From: Ketobacter alkanivorans
GTDB taxonomy: Bacteria > Pseudomonadota > Gammaproteobacteria > Pseudomonadales > Ketobacteraceae
DNA: 64,000 nucleotides
NCBI RefSeq assembly: GCF_002863865.1
Contig: NZ_CP022684.1
Span: 702,931-766,930 of the forward strand
Direction of reading: 5' to 3'
Below are positions 9,199-18,962 of the stretch, one piece after another. The notes under the pieces are model-generated. The model saw only the letters and a list, made by a program, of their open reading frames with translations, did not search any database and was not told the DNA's origin. Positions within the stretch are counted from its first letter, which is position 1. Every line of letters begins with the position of its first letter. The translations under genes and the position numbers were made by a program.

Positions 9199-10581
9199 AT
9201 GAATAAACACCCATCACCATTCTGGCAGGAGTGCAAACGCATTCTGTTGTTGTCGTTCCCCATCGTGATCGCTCAGTTTGCCCAGACCGCAAACGGGTTT
9301 GTGGACACGGTGATGGCTGGCCGGGTTAGCCCGGATGATCTGGCGGCGGTTGCCGTGGGTTCTGCGATCTGGGTGCCGGTGTTCCTGTTTCTGGTGGGTG
9401 TCATGCAGGGCCTTACTCCATTTGTGGCGCAATACCGGGGGCGCTCGGATCACACCGCCATCGGAGCAGTGGTGCAGCAGGGCTTATGGCTGGCAATACC
9501 CTTGGGGCTGCTGGGCTTGCTGATAATGCGCTCCATGCAGCCAGTGTTGCAACTGATGAGTGTCGACGACGCCATCCAGCCAATGATTCTAGGGTATCTG
9601 GACGGATTATCCTGGGGCTTCCCGGCTATCACGCTGTTCCTTGCCTTACGGGCGCTGACCGAAGGCATGTCATTTACCAAACCCATTATGGTGGTAAGCC
9701 TGATCGGGCTGGCGGTGAATATCCCGGTTAACTATGTTCTGATCTACGGCAAGCTGGGTTTCCCTGCGTTAGGCGGTGTGGGTTGTGGCTGGGCGACGTT
9801 TGTCGTCATGTGGCTGATGCTGATTTTGATGTCAATATACTGCATCGCATTCGATCGCGATCAGGGCACCGGGCTGTTTCAACGCTTTGTCGGCCCAAGG
9901 CTTCCGCAAATAACCAATATCATCAAGGTGGGGCTGCCCATCGGCCTTTCGATTTTTATCGAGGTGAGCCTGTTCTGTATCATTGCCCTGTTTATTGCCG
10001 GTATCGGTGCCCAGGTGGTTGCCAGTCATCAAATTGCGCTGAACGCAGCCTCTATGACGTTCATGATCCCGCTCAGTCTGTCCCTGGCGCTGACGGTCAG
10101 GGTCGGAACCAATTTAGGCAAGGGCGACGTGGCGGCGGTGCATAATTCTACCTGGAGTGGTTTGGCCATTATCTTGGTGATAGCGCTGTTCAATAGCAGC
10201 ATGATGGCGCTTTTTCGCACCCAAATTGCCGGTATTTACACGGATGACCCTATGGTGATTGAGCTGGCCGCTGGCCTGCTGCTGTTTGCTGCCCTGTTTC
10301 AGATATCCGATTGTCTGCAGGTCAGCGCTAATGGTGTATTACGAGGCATGAAAGACACTGCCTGGCCGATGTTGATTACGGTACTGGCGTACTGGTGCCT
10401 GGGGCTGCCCATCGGCTACAGCCTGGGCCTGACCGACTGGGTTGTGCCTGCCATGGGAGCCCGTGGCTTCTGGATCGGGCTGTTGGTGGGGCTGACTGCG
10501 GCTGCGATTATGCTGTGCGGGCGAGTGATTTGGCGGCTGCGCTCCATGCCGCACCCAGGCTATTCCAGGCAATTTACCTAA
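9199..10581 (+). CDS. norM: MATE-family multidrug efflux protein (NorM-like)
   Basis: An inner-membrane cation-coupled antiporter of 460 aa with about 12 hydrophobic segments in two homologous halves, as in NorM. The N-terminal motif SFPIVIAQFAQTANGFVDTV, with the later VMAGR loop, is characteristic of the bacterial NorM branch. Members export cationic drugs and dyes using Na+ or H+. The ATG start follows a short leader with only a weak ribosome site. Downstream at 10639-10656 is a perfect 7-bp inverted repeat, not followed by a U-tract. It seems monocistronic; the substrate is not predictable. Confidence 0.9.
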   Translation: MNKHPSPFWQECKRILLLSFPIVIAQFAQTANGFVDTVMAGRVSPDDLAAVAVGSAIWVPVFLFLVGVMQGLTPFVAQYRGRSDHTAIGAVVQQGLWLAIPLGLLGLLIMRSMQPVLQLMSVDDAIQPMILGYLDGLSWGFPAITLFLALRALTEGMSFTKPIMVVSLIGLAVNIPVNYVLIYGKLGFPALGGVGCGWATFVVMWLMLILMSIYCIAFDRDQGTGLFQRFVGPRLPQITNIIKVGLPIGLSIFIEVSLFCIIALFIAGIGAQVVASHQIALNAASMTFMIPLSLSLALTVRVGTNLGKGDVAAVHNSTWSGLAIILVIALFNSSMMALFRTQIAGIYTDDPMVIELAAGLLLFAALFQISDCLQVSANGVLRGMKDTAWPMLITVLAYWCLGLPIGYSLGLTDWVVPAMGARGFWIGLLVGLTAAAIMLCGRVIWRLRSMPHPGYSRQFT

Positions 10582-10638
10582 CCCTTTTAGATCCCGGCGT
10601 TGCTCCCTAGCCTGACAAGGAATGACCTAAGAGGCATA

Positions 10639-10656
10639 GCAAAACTGGCGTTTTGC
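10639..10656. repeat. Perfect 7-bp inverted repeat downstream of the MATE gene
   Basis: GCAAAAC-TGGC-GTTTTGC. It lies 57 bases after the MATE stop and 108 bases before the next start. No run of T follows on either strand, so a simple intrinsic terminator is unlikely. An operator for the 229-aa gene, or a weak hairpin, is possible. Confidence 0.4.
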
Positions 10657-10763
10657 GCTCATCTGTACTTAGATATAAAGTAGAAGTGTGAGTCTATGAC
10701 GACCCGGGCTGCGCATCACCATGACACACGGGATTCCCGGCTCAGGTCCGCGAGGGTAGTCGA

Positions 10764-11453
10764 ATGAAGCCACAGGCATCGGATGATCGATCCAATGTGA
10801 TTGATTTGTTCTCTGGGCGCCCGATTGATGAAGTGGTCGACCGCATTGTCCGGATGGCTCCGGAGCTGGATGGGTTGGAGATGCTCTATACCAATGACAC
10901 CTCCCCCAATCGCCTGTATTCGCTCAAAGTGGTGTGTTGGGCCATTCGGGAGTCCGGCGAGGTGGTTGGCATGGTGCCCTGGCTGAATCAGGTGGTGCCT
11001 TGTACCGAAATCAACGATCCACTCAACGGCCGCTGGGAAGGCTATCGCGATCCCGGCACTAACGATATCTTCTACACCCCTCCCCGCCACAAAGTTAAAG
11101 AACTTGAGCTGGCCGAAGAATTTTATCATCTGGAACAGATCCGCGACGGCAGCATCGTGCAGGAAATTCCGGACGCCATTGGCACTCACGCCGTATTGAC
11201 TGACAACGGTTTCCGATCCTTTGTTTTGATTGAGGTGTTGAGCTGGCGTCTGATGGCCGATGGCACAGTGCACGCCATGCTGGTGGATGAGGAGAAGGTT
11301 AAATCCACCCCAGTGCTACCGGGCGATCCTTGCCTCTATTCAGCCCAGGAGCAGGCGGAGTTTAAGTACTTTTTCCAACATCGCATCGCCAATAAAATCA
11401 AAGAGCAGGATCCGGAGGCCTTGGCCGCCATTTCCATGCTGATTGAGAACTGA
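10764..11453 (+). CDS. Protein of unknown function (229 aa)
   Basis: Not recognised with a functional name. The 229-aa product is soluble-looking and acidic, without a signal peptide. Its N-terminus begins with a short basic stretch and SNVIDLFSG. The middle (60-120) is rich in tryptophan, glycine and proline, including WAIRESGEVVGMVPWL and YRDPGTNDIFYTPP, suggesting a compact beta domain; the C-terminus is helical and charged. GAGGG nine bases before the ATG is a good ribosome site. The stop lies 3 bases from the stop of the convergent giant lipoprotein gene. No reliable functional inference is possible. Confidence 0.7.
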   Translation: MKPQASDDRSNVIDLFSGRPIDEVVDRIVRMAPELDGLEMLYTNDTSPNRLYSLKVVCWAIRESGEVVGMVPWLNQVVPCTEINDPLNGRWEGYRDPGTNDIFYTPPRHKVKELELAEEFYHLEQIRDGSIVQEIPDAIGTHAVLTDNGFRSFVLIEVLSWRLMADGTVHAMLVDEEKVKSTPVLPGDPCLYSAQEQAEFKYFFQHRIANKIKEQDPEALAAISMLIEN

Positions 11454-11456
11454 GCG

Positions 11457-14400
11457 CTATTCTGCAATCACCAGACCGCTATCCTCGATCTGATTCTGAT
11501 GAGTCAGGCGGATACGGTCTGCATCCCACATACGACGGGCCACGCGGGCTTCATCCAGGGTAAGATCGTAATTCGTACCATGACCACCAATGATCAGATC
11601 CGCGCTAGAAGCCAGGTTATAACGGCTGTCATCGGTGTCACGCAATGATCCATTGATGTAAATTTGGGCGCCGACAATGGGGTCGTAGGTGGCAACCACA
11701 TGCTCCATACAATCCCCCAGAAACACACCAATCAGCGAACCGCCGGAGAGATTGCTGTCCGAGCTGCCCTCACCCAAAGCAAACGAAGCACGATCAACCC
11801 GACTGCCCACTATAGGAATAACGCTGGCCACATACTGGGCGCTGTTCAGTTGCCAGAAGCCACCGCTGCCATCATTGCGCCCCAGAAGGCTCAAGGACAA
11901 GCGGCCAAGCAGGGAAATACTGCAGGTGTCGCTGGTGTACCAGGCCTCTACTGAAAACGCGCCACCAGCGCTGTTCATGGACGGGGCGTAAGGCACTCGA
12001 TACGCGTCATCGTTGGTGAAGGTGGCGCCTCGTCCAACAAAGGATTCGGTGCGACCAACACCATTGACATCCACACCGTGGTTGGCAAAAGGCGAAGAAT
12101 CCCGGGCACTATCGGTTTCCGCAAAATGCCAAACGCCGGAGTAGTCATTCCACAAGGTGGCTGGATCCTGGCCATCGGCCACCGTGCCGTCCACCGCATC
12201 GTCGTAGAGCATGGTGATAAAGTCGCTGTTGCTGTTGCCGTTCACGGTTGGCACCAGTACCCACACCAACGCTTCGTTGGTGGCCTGATCCCAGCGCTCG
12301 ATCTCGTAAGCTAAACGGGTGGTGCCATCGTCATCCACAAAGCGGATATCGGGCGCGCCGGGTTGCACGGCATCGATAATGGCCGCATCACTGATGCGTA
12401 CCAATAACGGAAAATTATCCACGTTGCCTCTCACACTGGCTCCGTCTTCGGTGGTATCCAGATAGTAGCGCTGGCTGGATAGTAATCGCTCCACGCCGGG
12501 CTGGATGATGCTGTCTTGTACCAAGACTTCGGCCTCACCGTCGGCATAGTGAACATAGGTGATGCCATTCAAACTCACATCCCCTACCCGATTCCAGTTA
12601 TCCCCTGTGGCAGTCTCAAACCGATCCGACGATCCACCGGCAACTCGCAGTGTGTTGGTGTGCGATGACAGCTTTAACACCCGCTGGCGGCTGACCCGCA
12701 ACAGGTTGTTACTGTCACCCAGATCAATCACCTCAATACTGTTAACGGTTTCCCGAGGCAACTGTGTTAAATCCAGCTCCACGTTGCTGCCTGTGAGCGT
12801 CAAGGTATCCTCGCCATTGCCGCCATTAAGCCTGAAGAAATCGGCATCCGGGGTTTCGATACGGTCGTTACCCGCCCCCGCTGAATAGGCGTCGCGACCA
12901 CCGTTGCCAACCAGCACGTCGTTGGCGGCACTGCCTACGATATTGTCCTCGCCACCCTGACCATTAAGAAAAACTACACCTCCCAGCCAGTCGTTGCCCC
13001 ACACAATTGCGCCTAACCCGGCCTCACCTGAGTAGCCCGGAGCCCCCAGAATCACATCGTTAAAACCATCACCATTGTGATCCGCGGCAGACAGGCTCTG
13101 ACCCAGCCGATCCCCACCCGCATCACCCCGCAACGGGATGCCATCTGTGGAGAGGAAATCCTGTAAATTCCAGCTGGGGATTGTGGCGTCTTCGCTGCCC
13201 AGCACCACCCAGGCACGACCACTGCGCGCCCCGGCATAGCGGGCGTTGTAAGCACCGATCACCAAATCGTCCAGCCCGTCGGCATTGATATCACCGGCAC
13301 CGGCCAAGCCGTGCCCCACGTGGTCATCGGTATCTGCCCCGAACAGACTAAACCCAGCGGCGGCGGGCAACAGGTCCACATCAGTAGAAAACGGCTGGCT
13401 TGTGCCACCAAAGATGACATGAACCGCCCCCGCATTCTGCATTCCGTCATGGTCTTTGCCGGGCTGGCCAATATAAAGATCCGCTATACCATCACCGTTA
13501 AATTCACCGGCAGCCAGGCCATAGCCAAGATAGGAGTCTATTTCGCTGGAAACCCAACGCCGGCCCTGGGAGGCGCCAAGCTGGTTCACATCCAGCGTAG
13601 GAAAATCTGTACCCGCCCGCCCATAGATCAGGAAAGCTGCACCGCCATTGGCGGCACCCAGATCACTGCCGGTGGCGGCCACTGCCACATCATCAAATCC
13701 ATCGCTATTGAAATCGTAAGCGAAGGTCACACTCTGACCCAGCTTCCAACCACTACGCCCCGTGGGCCGCATCGCAAAGCCATCGGCCCCCAAAGCTGCG
13801 GTATCCACATCACCTCGGCTGACACCTGCTCGCCCCAGTATCAGGTAGGCGGCCCCAGCGCCGTTGGCGGCAGTATCGCTCAGCGGATGCCCGATCAGTA
13901 AATCAGCAAAGCCATCGCCGTTATAATCCCCACCAGCCGCCAAAACCTGACCATTACCAGTCAGACCTGCCACATCGTCGCGGGAATCACCCAGGCGCGT
14001 GCCGGGCTCGCGCCCCAAAATGCGGAATCCGTTTGCAGCAGACCATCCGGCAACATTGATATCACTCAGTGCGGGCCGACCCCAAACCACATAAACCACA
14101 CCCGCGTCGCTGCCGCCCACATCCGCACCGGGAGCAGACACCATCAAATCGCCATAGCCATCGCCATTGAGGTCACCGGCAGACGCAACGGCCTCCCCCA
14201 AACGATCCCCGACCGCAGCGCCCAATATAAGGAAGTCTTGGGTAGGAGACCAATCGGCCAGGGTCACATTACTGCGGCTCAACGCCGCACTGCCCAAAAT
14301 CACGTAAACAGCGCCACGCTCCGAGTCCACCCCCGGTGCCCCCAGCGCGAATTCATCCCAACCATCACCATTCATATCGGCGATGCCGGTAACGTCAGCG

Positions 14401-15725
14401 CCCAGGCGCGCCGAGGGAATTCCAGTAACGGTGTAACCCTCATTGGCCCCCAGACTGGTCACGTTGATGGGAGCAAACGCCGGCTGCTCCACGGTGAAAG
14501 ACCAAGCCTGCCTGCCTCCCAGCAGAGCCGACAGATTACCCGCCAGATCACGCAATGCCCCGCCGCTTAACTCGACATAATATTCCGTGGAAAACGCCAG
14601 TTGCGCAGACACAGCAACATCAATACTGGAGGTACCATTTCCACTCACTGCGGGGCTATCCAATGGAATATTGGCAACCACAGCATCGTCTTCGGCCCGG
14701 CGTATGCGCACAGAGCCACCATTGATAAACACCGGCTCAGGAAACTGAAGCTGCAACAGCGGCGATTGGGCAACGCTGGTACTGCCAGGGCGCGGCAGGA
14801 GTTGGGTCTGCTGGGGCGGCAATTGATCCACTACCAGCAGGAAAGGATCTGTGAGTGTACTTTCCAAGCCGAAATCAAGGCTGGTAGCAGTAATGGCGTA
14901 GCTGCCCTCGGGCAACGCACTGCGGGCAGAGCCCAGATCAAAACGCCACAATCCTTCACTGTCTGTCTCGGTACTGCCGACGGGCTCGCCATCCAGAAAC
15001 AGATTAATGGTGTAACCGGGCTCGGAACTGCCCTGAACGATCTGATCTCCATTGTTGGTAATGCCATCTCCCGCCACACCCGAGTCGTTGCTGATGCCTG
15101 TAATCGTGGGGCGGCTGGGAGGAAATGGATCATATATGAACACAAACGACGATTCCGCCTGCAGGGTTTCACCGGCAAGCGTGATCGCTGAAACATCAAT
15201 ACGATAGCTGCCCGGAGCCAATAAGAAAGGGCGAAAATCCAGATCCCAGACCCCTTCGGCATTCGCCTGAACCGAGCCCGACCCGGTTTCCGACACATAA
15301 ACAATGACGGTATCAAAGGGGTTTGCCCGACCAATAATACGCACCGTTGGATCGAGGATGCGACCGGGGCCAACCCGGCCTGTATCTGTCTCTAGAAACA
15401 GAGCTTCAGGTGAAATCAGATCCGGTTCGGGGTCATCCGGTTGCGGCTCATCCGGTTGCGGAGTGTCTTCAGGCTCCTCATCACCATCCGGTGTTTCCAC
15501 CGGGGGATCAACCGGCTCTTCTGTTTCGCGATCGGAATCTACATTACGGTCGTTAGAACCCGACGAGCCGGAACCACCACAGCCCGATGCAAGCAACAGA
15601 CAAGCGCACAACAACCCCACCCACAAGCCAGATGTGACATTGGTTATTCCAACAGAAAGAGCCTGCTTAGAGGCGCTTTGTAGCGCAACAACCCGCAACA
15701 ATTGAGAGATAATTTGAATCTGCAT
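11457..15725 (-). CDS. Giant FG-GAP / DUF2341 / LamG lipoprotein
   Basis: About 1,420 aa. I chose the ATG at 15725; an in-frame ATG at 15767 lacks a ribosome site. A hydrophobic segment ends in the lipobox LLASGC, so the protein is probably lipidated. An Asp/Pro/Glu-rich spacer follows, then Ig-like domains (about 115-425 of the longer form) and seven FG-GAP repeats (about 460-900) with DxNxDGxxD calcium loops as in an integrin-like beta-propeller. Next come two or three degenerate RTX-like nonapeptides (about 930-965), a DUF2341 domain (about 1115-1190) and a LamG/concanavalin-like domain (about 1210-1420). This suggests a surface or periplasmic calcium-dependent binding or adhesion protein. 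Ligand and final location are unknown. tusA lies 89 bases upstream on the same strand. Confidence 0.85.
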   Translation of the reverse strand: MQIQIISQLLRVVALQSASKQALSVGITNVTSGLWVGLLCACLLLASGCGGSGSSGSNDRNVDSDRETEEPVDPPVETPDGDEEPEDTPQPDEPQPDDPEPDLISPEALFLETDTGRVGPGRILDPTVRIIGRANPFDTVIVYVSETGSGSVQANAEGVWDLDFRPFLLAPGSYRIDVSAITLAGETLQAESSFVFIYDPFPPSRPTITGISNDSGVAGDGITNNGDQIVQGSSEPGYTINLFLDGEPVGSTETDSEGLWRFDLGSARSALPEGSYAITATSLDFGLESTLTDPFLLVVDQLPPQQTQLLPRPGSTSVAQSPLLQLQFPEPVFINGGSVRIRRAEDDAVVANIPLDSPAVSGNGTSSIDVAVSAQLAFSTEYYVELSGGALRDLAGNLSALLGGRQAWSFTVEQPAFAPINVTSLGANEGYTVTGIPSARLGADVTGIADMNGDGWDEFALGAPGVDSERGAVYVILGSAALSRSNVTLADWSPTQDFLILGAAVGDRLGEAVASAGDLNGDGYGDLMVSAPGADVGGSDAGVVYVVWGRPALSDINVAGWSAANGFRILGREPGTRLGDSRDDVAGLTGNGQVLAAGGDYNGDGFADLLIGHPLSDTAANGAGAAYLILGRAGVSRGDVDTAALGADGFAMRPTGRSGWKLGQSVTFAYDFNSDGFDDVAVAATGSDLGAANGGAAFLIYGRAGTDFPTLDVNQLGASQGRRWVSSEIDSYLGYGLAAGEFNGDGIADLYIGQPGKDHDGMQNAGAVHVIFGGTSQPFSTDVDLLPAAAGFSLFGADTDDHVGHGLAGAGDINADGLDDLVIGAYNARYAGARSGRAWVVLGSEDATIPSWNLQDFLSTDGIPLRGDAGGDRLGQSLSAADHNGDGFNDVILGAPGYSGEAGLGAIVWGNDWLGGVVFLNGQGGEDNIVGSAANDVLVGNGGRDAYSAGAGNDRIETPDADFFRLNGGNGEDTLTLTGSNVELDLTQLPRETVNSIEVIDLGDSNNLLRVSRQRVLKLSSHTNTLRVAGGSSDRFETATGDNWNRVGDVSLNGITYVHYADGEAEVLVQDSIIQPGVERLLSSQRYYLDTTEDGASVRGNVDNFPLLVRISDAAIIDAVQPGAPDIRFVDDDGTTRLAYEIERWDQATNEALVWVLVPTVNGNSNSDFITMLYDDAVDGTVADGQDPATLWNDYSGVWHFAETDSARDSSPFANHGVDVNGVGRTESFVGRGATFTNDDAYRVPYAPSMNSAGGAFSVEAWYTSDTCSISLLGRLSLSLLGRNDGSGGFWQLNSAQYVASVIPIVGSRVDRASFALGEGSSDSNLSGGSLIGVFLGDCMEHVVATYDPIVGAQIYINGSLRDTDDSRYNLASSADLIIGGHGTNYDLTLDEARVARRMWDADRIRLTHQNQIEDSGLVIAE

Positions 15726-15814
15726 AAACAATAGGCTTCCCGCCGATTCGTCTACCGTTTTTATCATTCTTGGGTTTCGAGCTTATCAAAATTAATGCTG
15801 ATACATTTATCAAA

Positions 15815-16060
15815 TTAAGCCTGACTCTGCTTCTTGCGAATCTGGAAGATAAACTTGCCTTCCTGCTCAGCAGCCATCACCAGCTCATGCCCCAGAAACT
15901 GGCAGAACTTGGGAATGTCGCGCTGGGTAGAAGGGTCGGTTGCAATCACCTCCAACACCTCCCCAGCTTGCATGTCACGCACCTTACCGTGCAGCATCAT
16001 CACTGGCTCCGGACACATCAACCCGGATGCATCAAATTGGTGATCTACTTTATCGGACAT
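15815..16060 (-). CDS. tusA: Sulfur carrier protein TusA
   Basis: Small cytoplasmic sulfur-relay protein carrying persulfide from cysteine desulfurase towards tRNA thiolation and other sulfur pathways. The start at 16060 is preferred over the upstream in-frame ATG at 16099: AAGAGG lies just before it and the product is then 81 aa, the usual TusA length. The catalytic motif GLMCPEPVM is near residue 15, with the cysteine that bears sulfur. The C-terminus is short and basic. The AmpG-like gene ends 46 bases upstream on the same strand. TusB, TusC and TusD are not in this window. Confidence 0.9.
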   Translation of the reverse strand: MSDKVDHQFDASGLMCPEPVMMLHGKVRDMQAGEVLEVIATDPSTQRDIPKFCQFLGHELVMAAEQEGKFIFQIRKKQSQA

Positions 16061-16106
16061 GAAAACCTCTTGTGGAACCGTTCTGCGTAAACGTTGCAAA
16101 TAGCAC

Positions 16107-17360
16107 TCAGTGCCAGGCTTGGCGCTGGATCTCAGGCGCTCTCGGCAGCCAAATCAAAATAGGCAGCATAGACAGTAACGCCAGACCAAATGCGGCCATA
16201 AAGTGTACCTCATAACCCAGCGCAGAGGCACTGAAGCCACTGACGCTGTGCAGGATTCCAGCCACCATCACTTGCACGCTGGCCTGCATGGTGTAGTCGG
16301 TTCCTGCCAGGGGTCGCCGACAGGCATCCATCATCAACGTAAACAGTGCTGCCGTCGACATACCGCCCAATAAGTGCTCCAGCGCGATGACCAGGGTGAC
16401 CGATTGCAAATCCGCCGGGCCACCCGCCCCGCCAGAGGCAAGCCACCAGAAACCCAGCAAACTCAACGCCTGCAATACCCCGAACCCCAATAAAGCCTGC
16501 ACTCTGCCTATACGGGGCACCAACCACCCCCCCATCAAGGCCCCGCTGATGCCTGCGGCCATCCCAACTCCACCACTGATCCAACCCACCTGTTCCAGGC
16601 TGTACCCCAGGTCGATAAGCAGCGGTTTGGACATGGCAGACCCAAAGGCATCCCCTGCCTTGTAAAACACAATCACCAACACCCAGGCCCACATGCCAGG
16701 CTGGCGCACAAACGCCAAAGCCAGCGTAAACACATTATGGGGTGAATCATGTAACGGGCCAGCGTCAGCGGGAGCCACCTCCTTAAACAGCCAAACGGGA
16801 ATGCTCACCAGCAGAATCAACAGCGCCAACGTCACAAACGTGGAAAACCAGCCCAAATGCTGCAGCAGAACGAGAATCACCGCCCCGCCAAACAGCATCC
16901 CCACCCGGTACCCTGCCACCTGAACACCATTAGCCATACCGCGCTCCTTGGGCCCCAGGCTGGACACAGCCAAACCGTCAGTAGCGATGTCCTGGGTGGC
17001 GGCAATCAGGTTGGACAGAAATAAAATCACCAGCAGCACATAGAACCCATCACCCGCCAGGGTCTGCGGATCCAATGTACCCAACAGCAGCAAACACAAC
17101 ATAAAGCCCGCCTGCATGGGAATGATCCAGCTTTTACGCCGCCCGAAGCGGGCACTGCCGTAATGATCCACATACGGCGCCCACAGAAATTTAAACGCCC
17201 AGGGCAACGCCACCAGGGACACCAGGCCAATTTTCTCTAAACTGACATCGTAATTACGCAATAATGCGGGCAAGGCCTGACTGAGAAAGCCAAACGGCAA
17301 CCCCTGGGAAAAATAGAGACAGGACAACAGCCCCAGACGGAAAGTCAGCGATGATCCCAT
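16107..17360 (-). CDS. AmpG-like major facilitator permease
   Basis: About 417 aa with 12 predicted membrane helices. The N-terminal pattern [19 protein letters not shown], then [18 protein letters not shown] and FGRRKSW, is diagnostic of the AmpG/PAT branch of the MFS. AmpG imports anhydromuropeptides for cell-wall recycling. NagZ, the next enzyme in that pathway, is encoded at 47.9-49.0 kb. This branch also contains relatives of unknown substrate, so muropeptide transport is likely rather than certain. I take the ATG at 17360; a TTG lies two codons earlier. Confidence 0.82.
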   Translation of the reverse strand: MGSSLTFRLGLLSCLYFSQGLPFGFLSQALPALLRNYDVSLEKIGLVSLVALPWAFKFLWAPYVDHYGSARFGRRKSWIIPMQAGFMLCLLLLGTLDPQTLAGDGFYVLLVILFLSNLIAATQDIATDGLAVSSLGPKERGMANGVQVAGYRVGMLFGGAVILVLLQHLGWFSTFVTLALLILLVSIPVWLFKEVAPADAGPLHDSPHNVFTLALAFVRQPGMWAWVLVIVFYKAGDAFGSAMSKPLLIDLGYSLEQVGWISGGVGMAAGISGALMGGWLVPRIGRVQALLGFGVLQALSLLGFWWLASGGAGGPADLQSVTLVIALEHLLGGMSTAALFTLMMDACRRPLAGTDYTMQASVQVMVAGILHSVSGFSASALGYEVHFMAAFGLALLSMLPILIWLPRAPEIQRQAWH

Positions 17361-17491
17361 CAACAAACACTCATTTCACTGGCAAATAGCCTAGACATAA
17401 TACTCGAATTGCCCGCTTAGTCATTGAAAATCCAAGCAAAGAGATTACCATTAGAGCCCTACAGCAGTGGTTTTTGTAACCGAGGAACATA

Positions 17492-17812
17492 ATGATAAAG
17501 GTATTGATAGAGCGGACCATCGCCGAAGGACTGGAAGGCAACTACGAACACACCATCGTGGAGTTACTGAACCATGCCGAAAAATCACCAGGCTATCTGG
17601 GTGGCGAATCCTATCGGGACGCAAAACGCCCCAATCACTACGTGGTCATCTCCATGTGGGAAAGCATCAATGCCTGGCAGCTTTGGTTTGGCTCCTCCGC
17701 CCGAATGGAAATGCAGAACAAGATCAGCATGTTTTTGAAGGAGCCGGAGTGCTTCACAATACTGGAGCCTTGCGTCTATCAATCTGCGAAAGGCCTTCAT
17801 CAACAGTCCTAA
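17492..17812 (+). CDS. Antibiotic biosynthesis monooxygenase (ABM) fold protein
   Basis: A 106-aa dimeric alpha-beta barrel (ABM) protein. The core runs from the first strand MIKVLIERTIAEG to WESINAWQLWFGSSAR, the usual conserved Trp-containing segment. Proteins of this fold include quinone-forming monooxygenases, heme-degrading enzymes and small stress proteins; nothing here picks one. GAGGAA before the ATG is a good ribosome site. It is convergent with rlmM, with 27 bases between stops. Confidence 0.8.
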   Translation: MIKVLIERTIAEGLEGNYEHTIVELLNHAEKSPGYLGGESYRDAKRPNHYVVISMWESINAWQLWFGSSARMEMQNKISMFLKEPECFTILEPCVYQSAKGLHQQS

Positions 17813-17839
17813 TAGTTGATGCTGCAAGGCTAAACCGCA

Positions 17840-18889
17840 CTAACGATTGCGCGGAGCAGCAAATACCGTAATTTCTTCTCGATCGTGGTAAAGCTGCTTC
17901 GCCTTCAGCTCGTAGGAACACCCAGCCGCTTCCAACGCTTCCTGCATATGGCTCAGAATCTGCGCCACCTCCAACCAGCGCCGTTTCATGGGCAGCTTGA
18001 GATTAAAAATCGCGAATCGGGTCCACCCCTGAATCAACCAGCGCTCCATCAGCTCTGCCACTCGGGAAGGCTTCTCCACCATATCGCACACCAGCCAATC
18101 CACGTTACGCACCGGCTTATAGTGAAAGGCATCCTCACGTAGATGAGCCACCTGCCCGCTATCCATCAGCCCTTTATCCATAGGGCCGTTATCAATTGCG
18201 GTAACCTGCATCCCTCGCTGCACCAATTGCCAGGTCCAGCCGCCGGGTGCTGCTCCCAGATCCACCGCTTTCTGAAAGGGTTTTAACAGGATGGCGCGCT
18301 GCGCTTGCGGTATTAATTGCAGCCAGGCCTCTTCTAATTTCAAGGTGGAGCGGCTGGGGGCCGAAGAGGGTTGCCGCAAACGGGGGAAACCCAACGGCCA
18401 GGGTGAAGCGTTATCGCACGGAGTATAACCCACCCACATATTGGTTCCGGATTCGAAAAAAACGTGAGCATGAACCGGTGCCTTGGCTCGGGTCAGCTTG
18501 GCGGTGGCTTTGGCGAATGGGCCTTCCAGTTTACGGGTCAGCTTAGACAAACTCTTGCCATCATTGGTATCCGGGAACGACATCCAGATATCCACGTATG
18601 GCTGCGCGCGCAACACCTCGCAAATGGGGCCCACCCTGTCGGCGGGCGGCAAATCTTCCAGATGGGCCGCCACCACCAACCATTGGCGGGCAAACACCAG
18701 GGTCTGAAACGGCAACGCTTTAACCAGTTTCGATCCGTCATCAGGCTGATGGCCTTCGAACACCACAAAACCAGCGTCCGTTTTTGCGCGCACAAAACCA
18801 AACACCCCACAACTGCTGGCCTTTTCCTGTATTTCTGCCGCCAGGTCCGATTCAAACCCCTGACGACAGGTCAGCAGTACTTGTTGCAT
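17840..18889 (-). CDS. rlmM: 23S rRNA (cytidine-2498-2'-O)-methyltransferase RlmM
   Basis: Methylates the 2'-OH of C2498 in 23S rRNA using SAM. The 349-aa length fits the family. The N-terminal THUMP-like region begins LLTCRQGFESDLAAEI, similar to E. coli RlmM. The SAM motif AVDLGAAPGGWTWQL is near residues 208-222, and DWLVCDMVEKP carries the catalytic-tetrad aspartate. The ATG has no strong ribosome site, but no better start exists nearby. It seems to be a single gene. Confidence 0.93.
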   Translation of the reverse strand: MQQVLLTCRQGFESDLAAEIQEKASSCGVFGFVRAKTDAGFVVFEGHQPDDGSKLVKALPFQTLVFARQWLVVAAHLEDLPPADRVGPICEVLRAQPYVDIWMSFPDTNDGKSLSKLTRKLEGPFAKATAKLTRAKAPVHAHVFFESGTNMWVGYTPCDNASPWPLGFPRLRQPSSAPSRSTLKLEEAWLQLIPQAQRAILLKPFQKAVDLGAAPGGWTWQLVQRGMQVTAIDNGPMDKGLMDSGQVAHLREDAFHYKPVRNVDWLVCDMVEKPSRVAELMERWLIQGWTRFAIFNLKLPMKRRWLEVAQILSHMQEALEAAGCSYELKAKQLYHDREEITVFAAPRNR

Positions 18890-18962
18890 ATAGAAGCATC
18901 ATCCGTAACGAAGAAGTGGGCGCATTCTACCGAAAGGAGCGCTTCATTAGCCAGGCATTCGA

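Noticed and set aside
13311..13901. Open frames on the plus strand opposite the FG-GAP gene
   Set aside because: They mirror the regular FG-GAP repeats; composition is that of an antisense shadow.
11457..15725. The giant lipoprotein as a type I-secreted RTX toxin
   Set aside because: Only two or three degenerate RTX-like nonapeptides; no C-terminal type I signal; a lipobox at the N-terminus; no secretion ABC genes adjacent.
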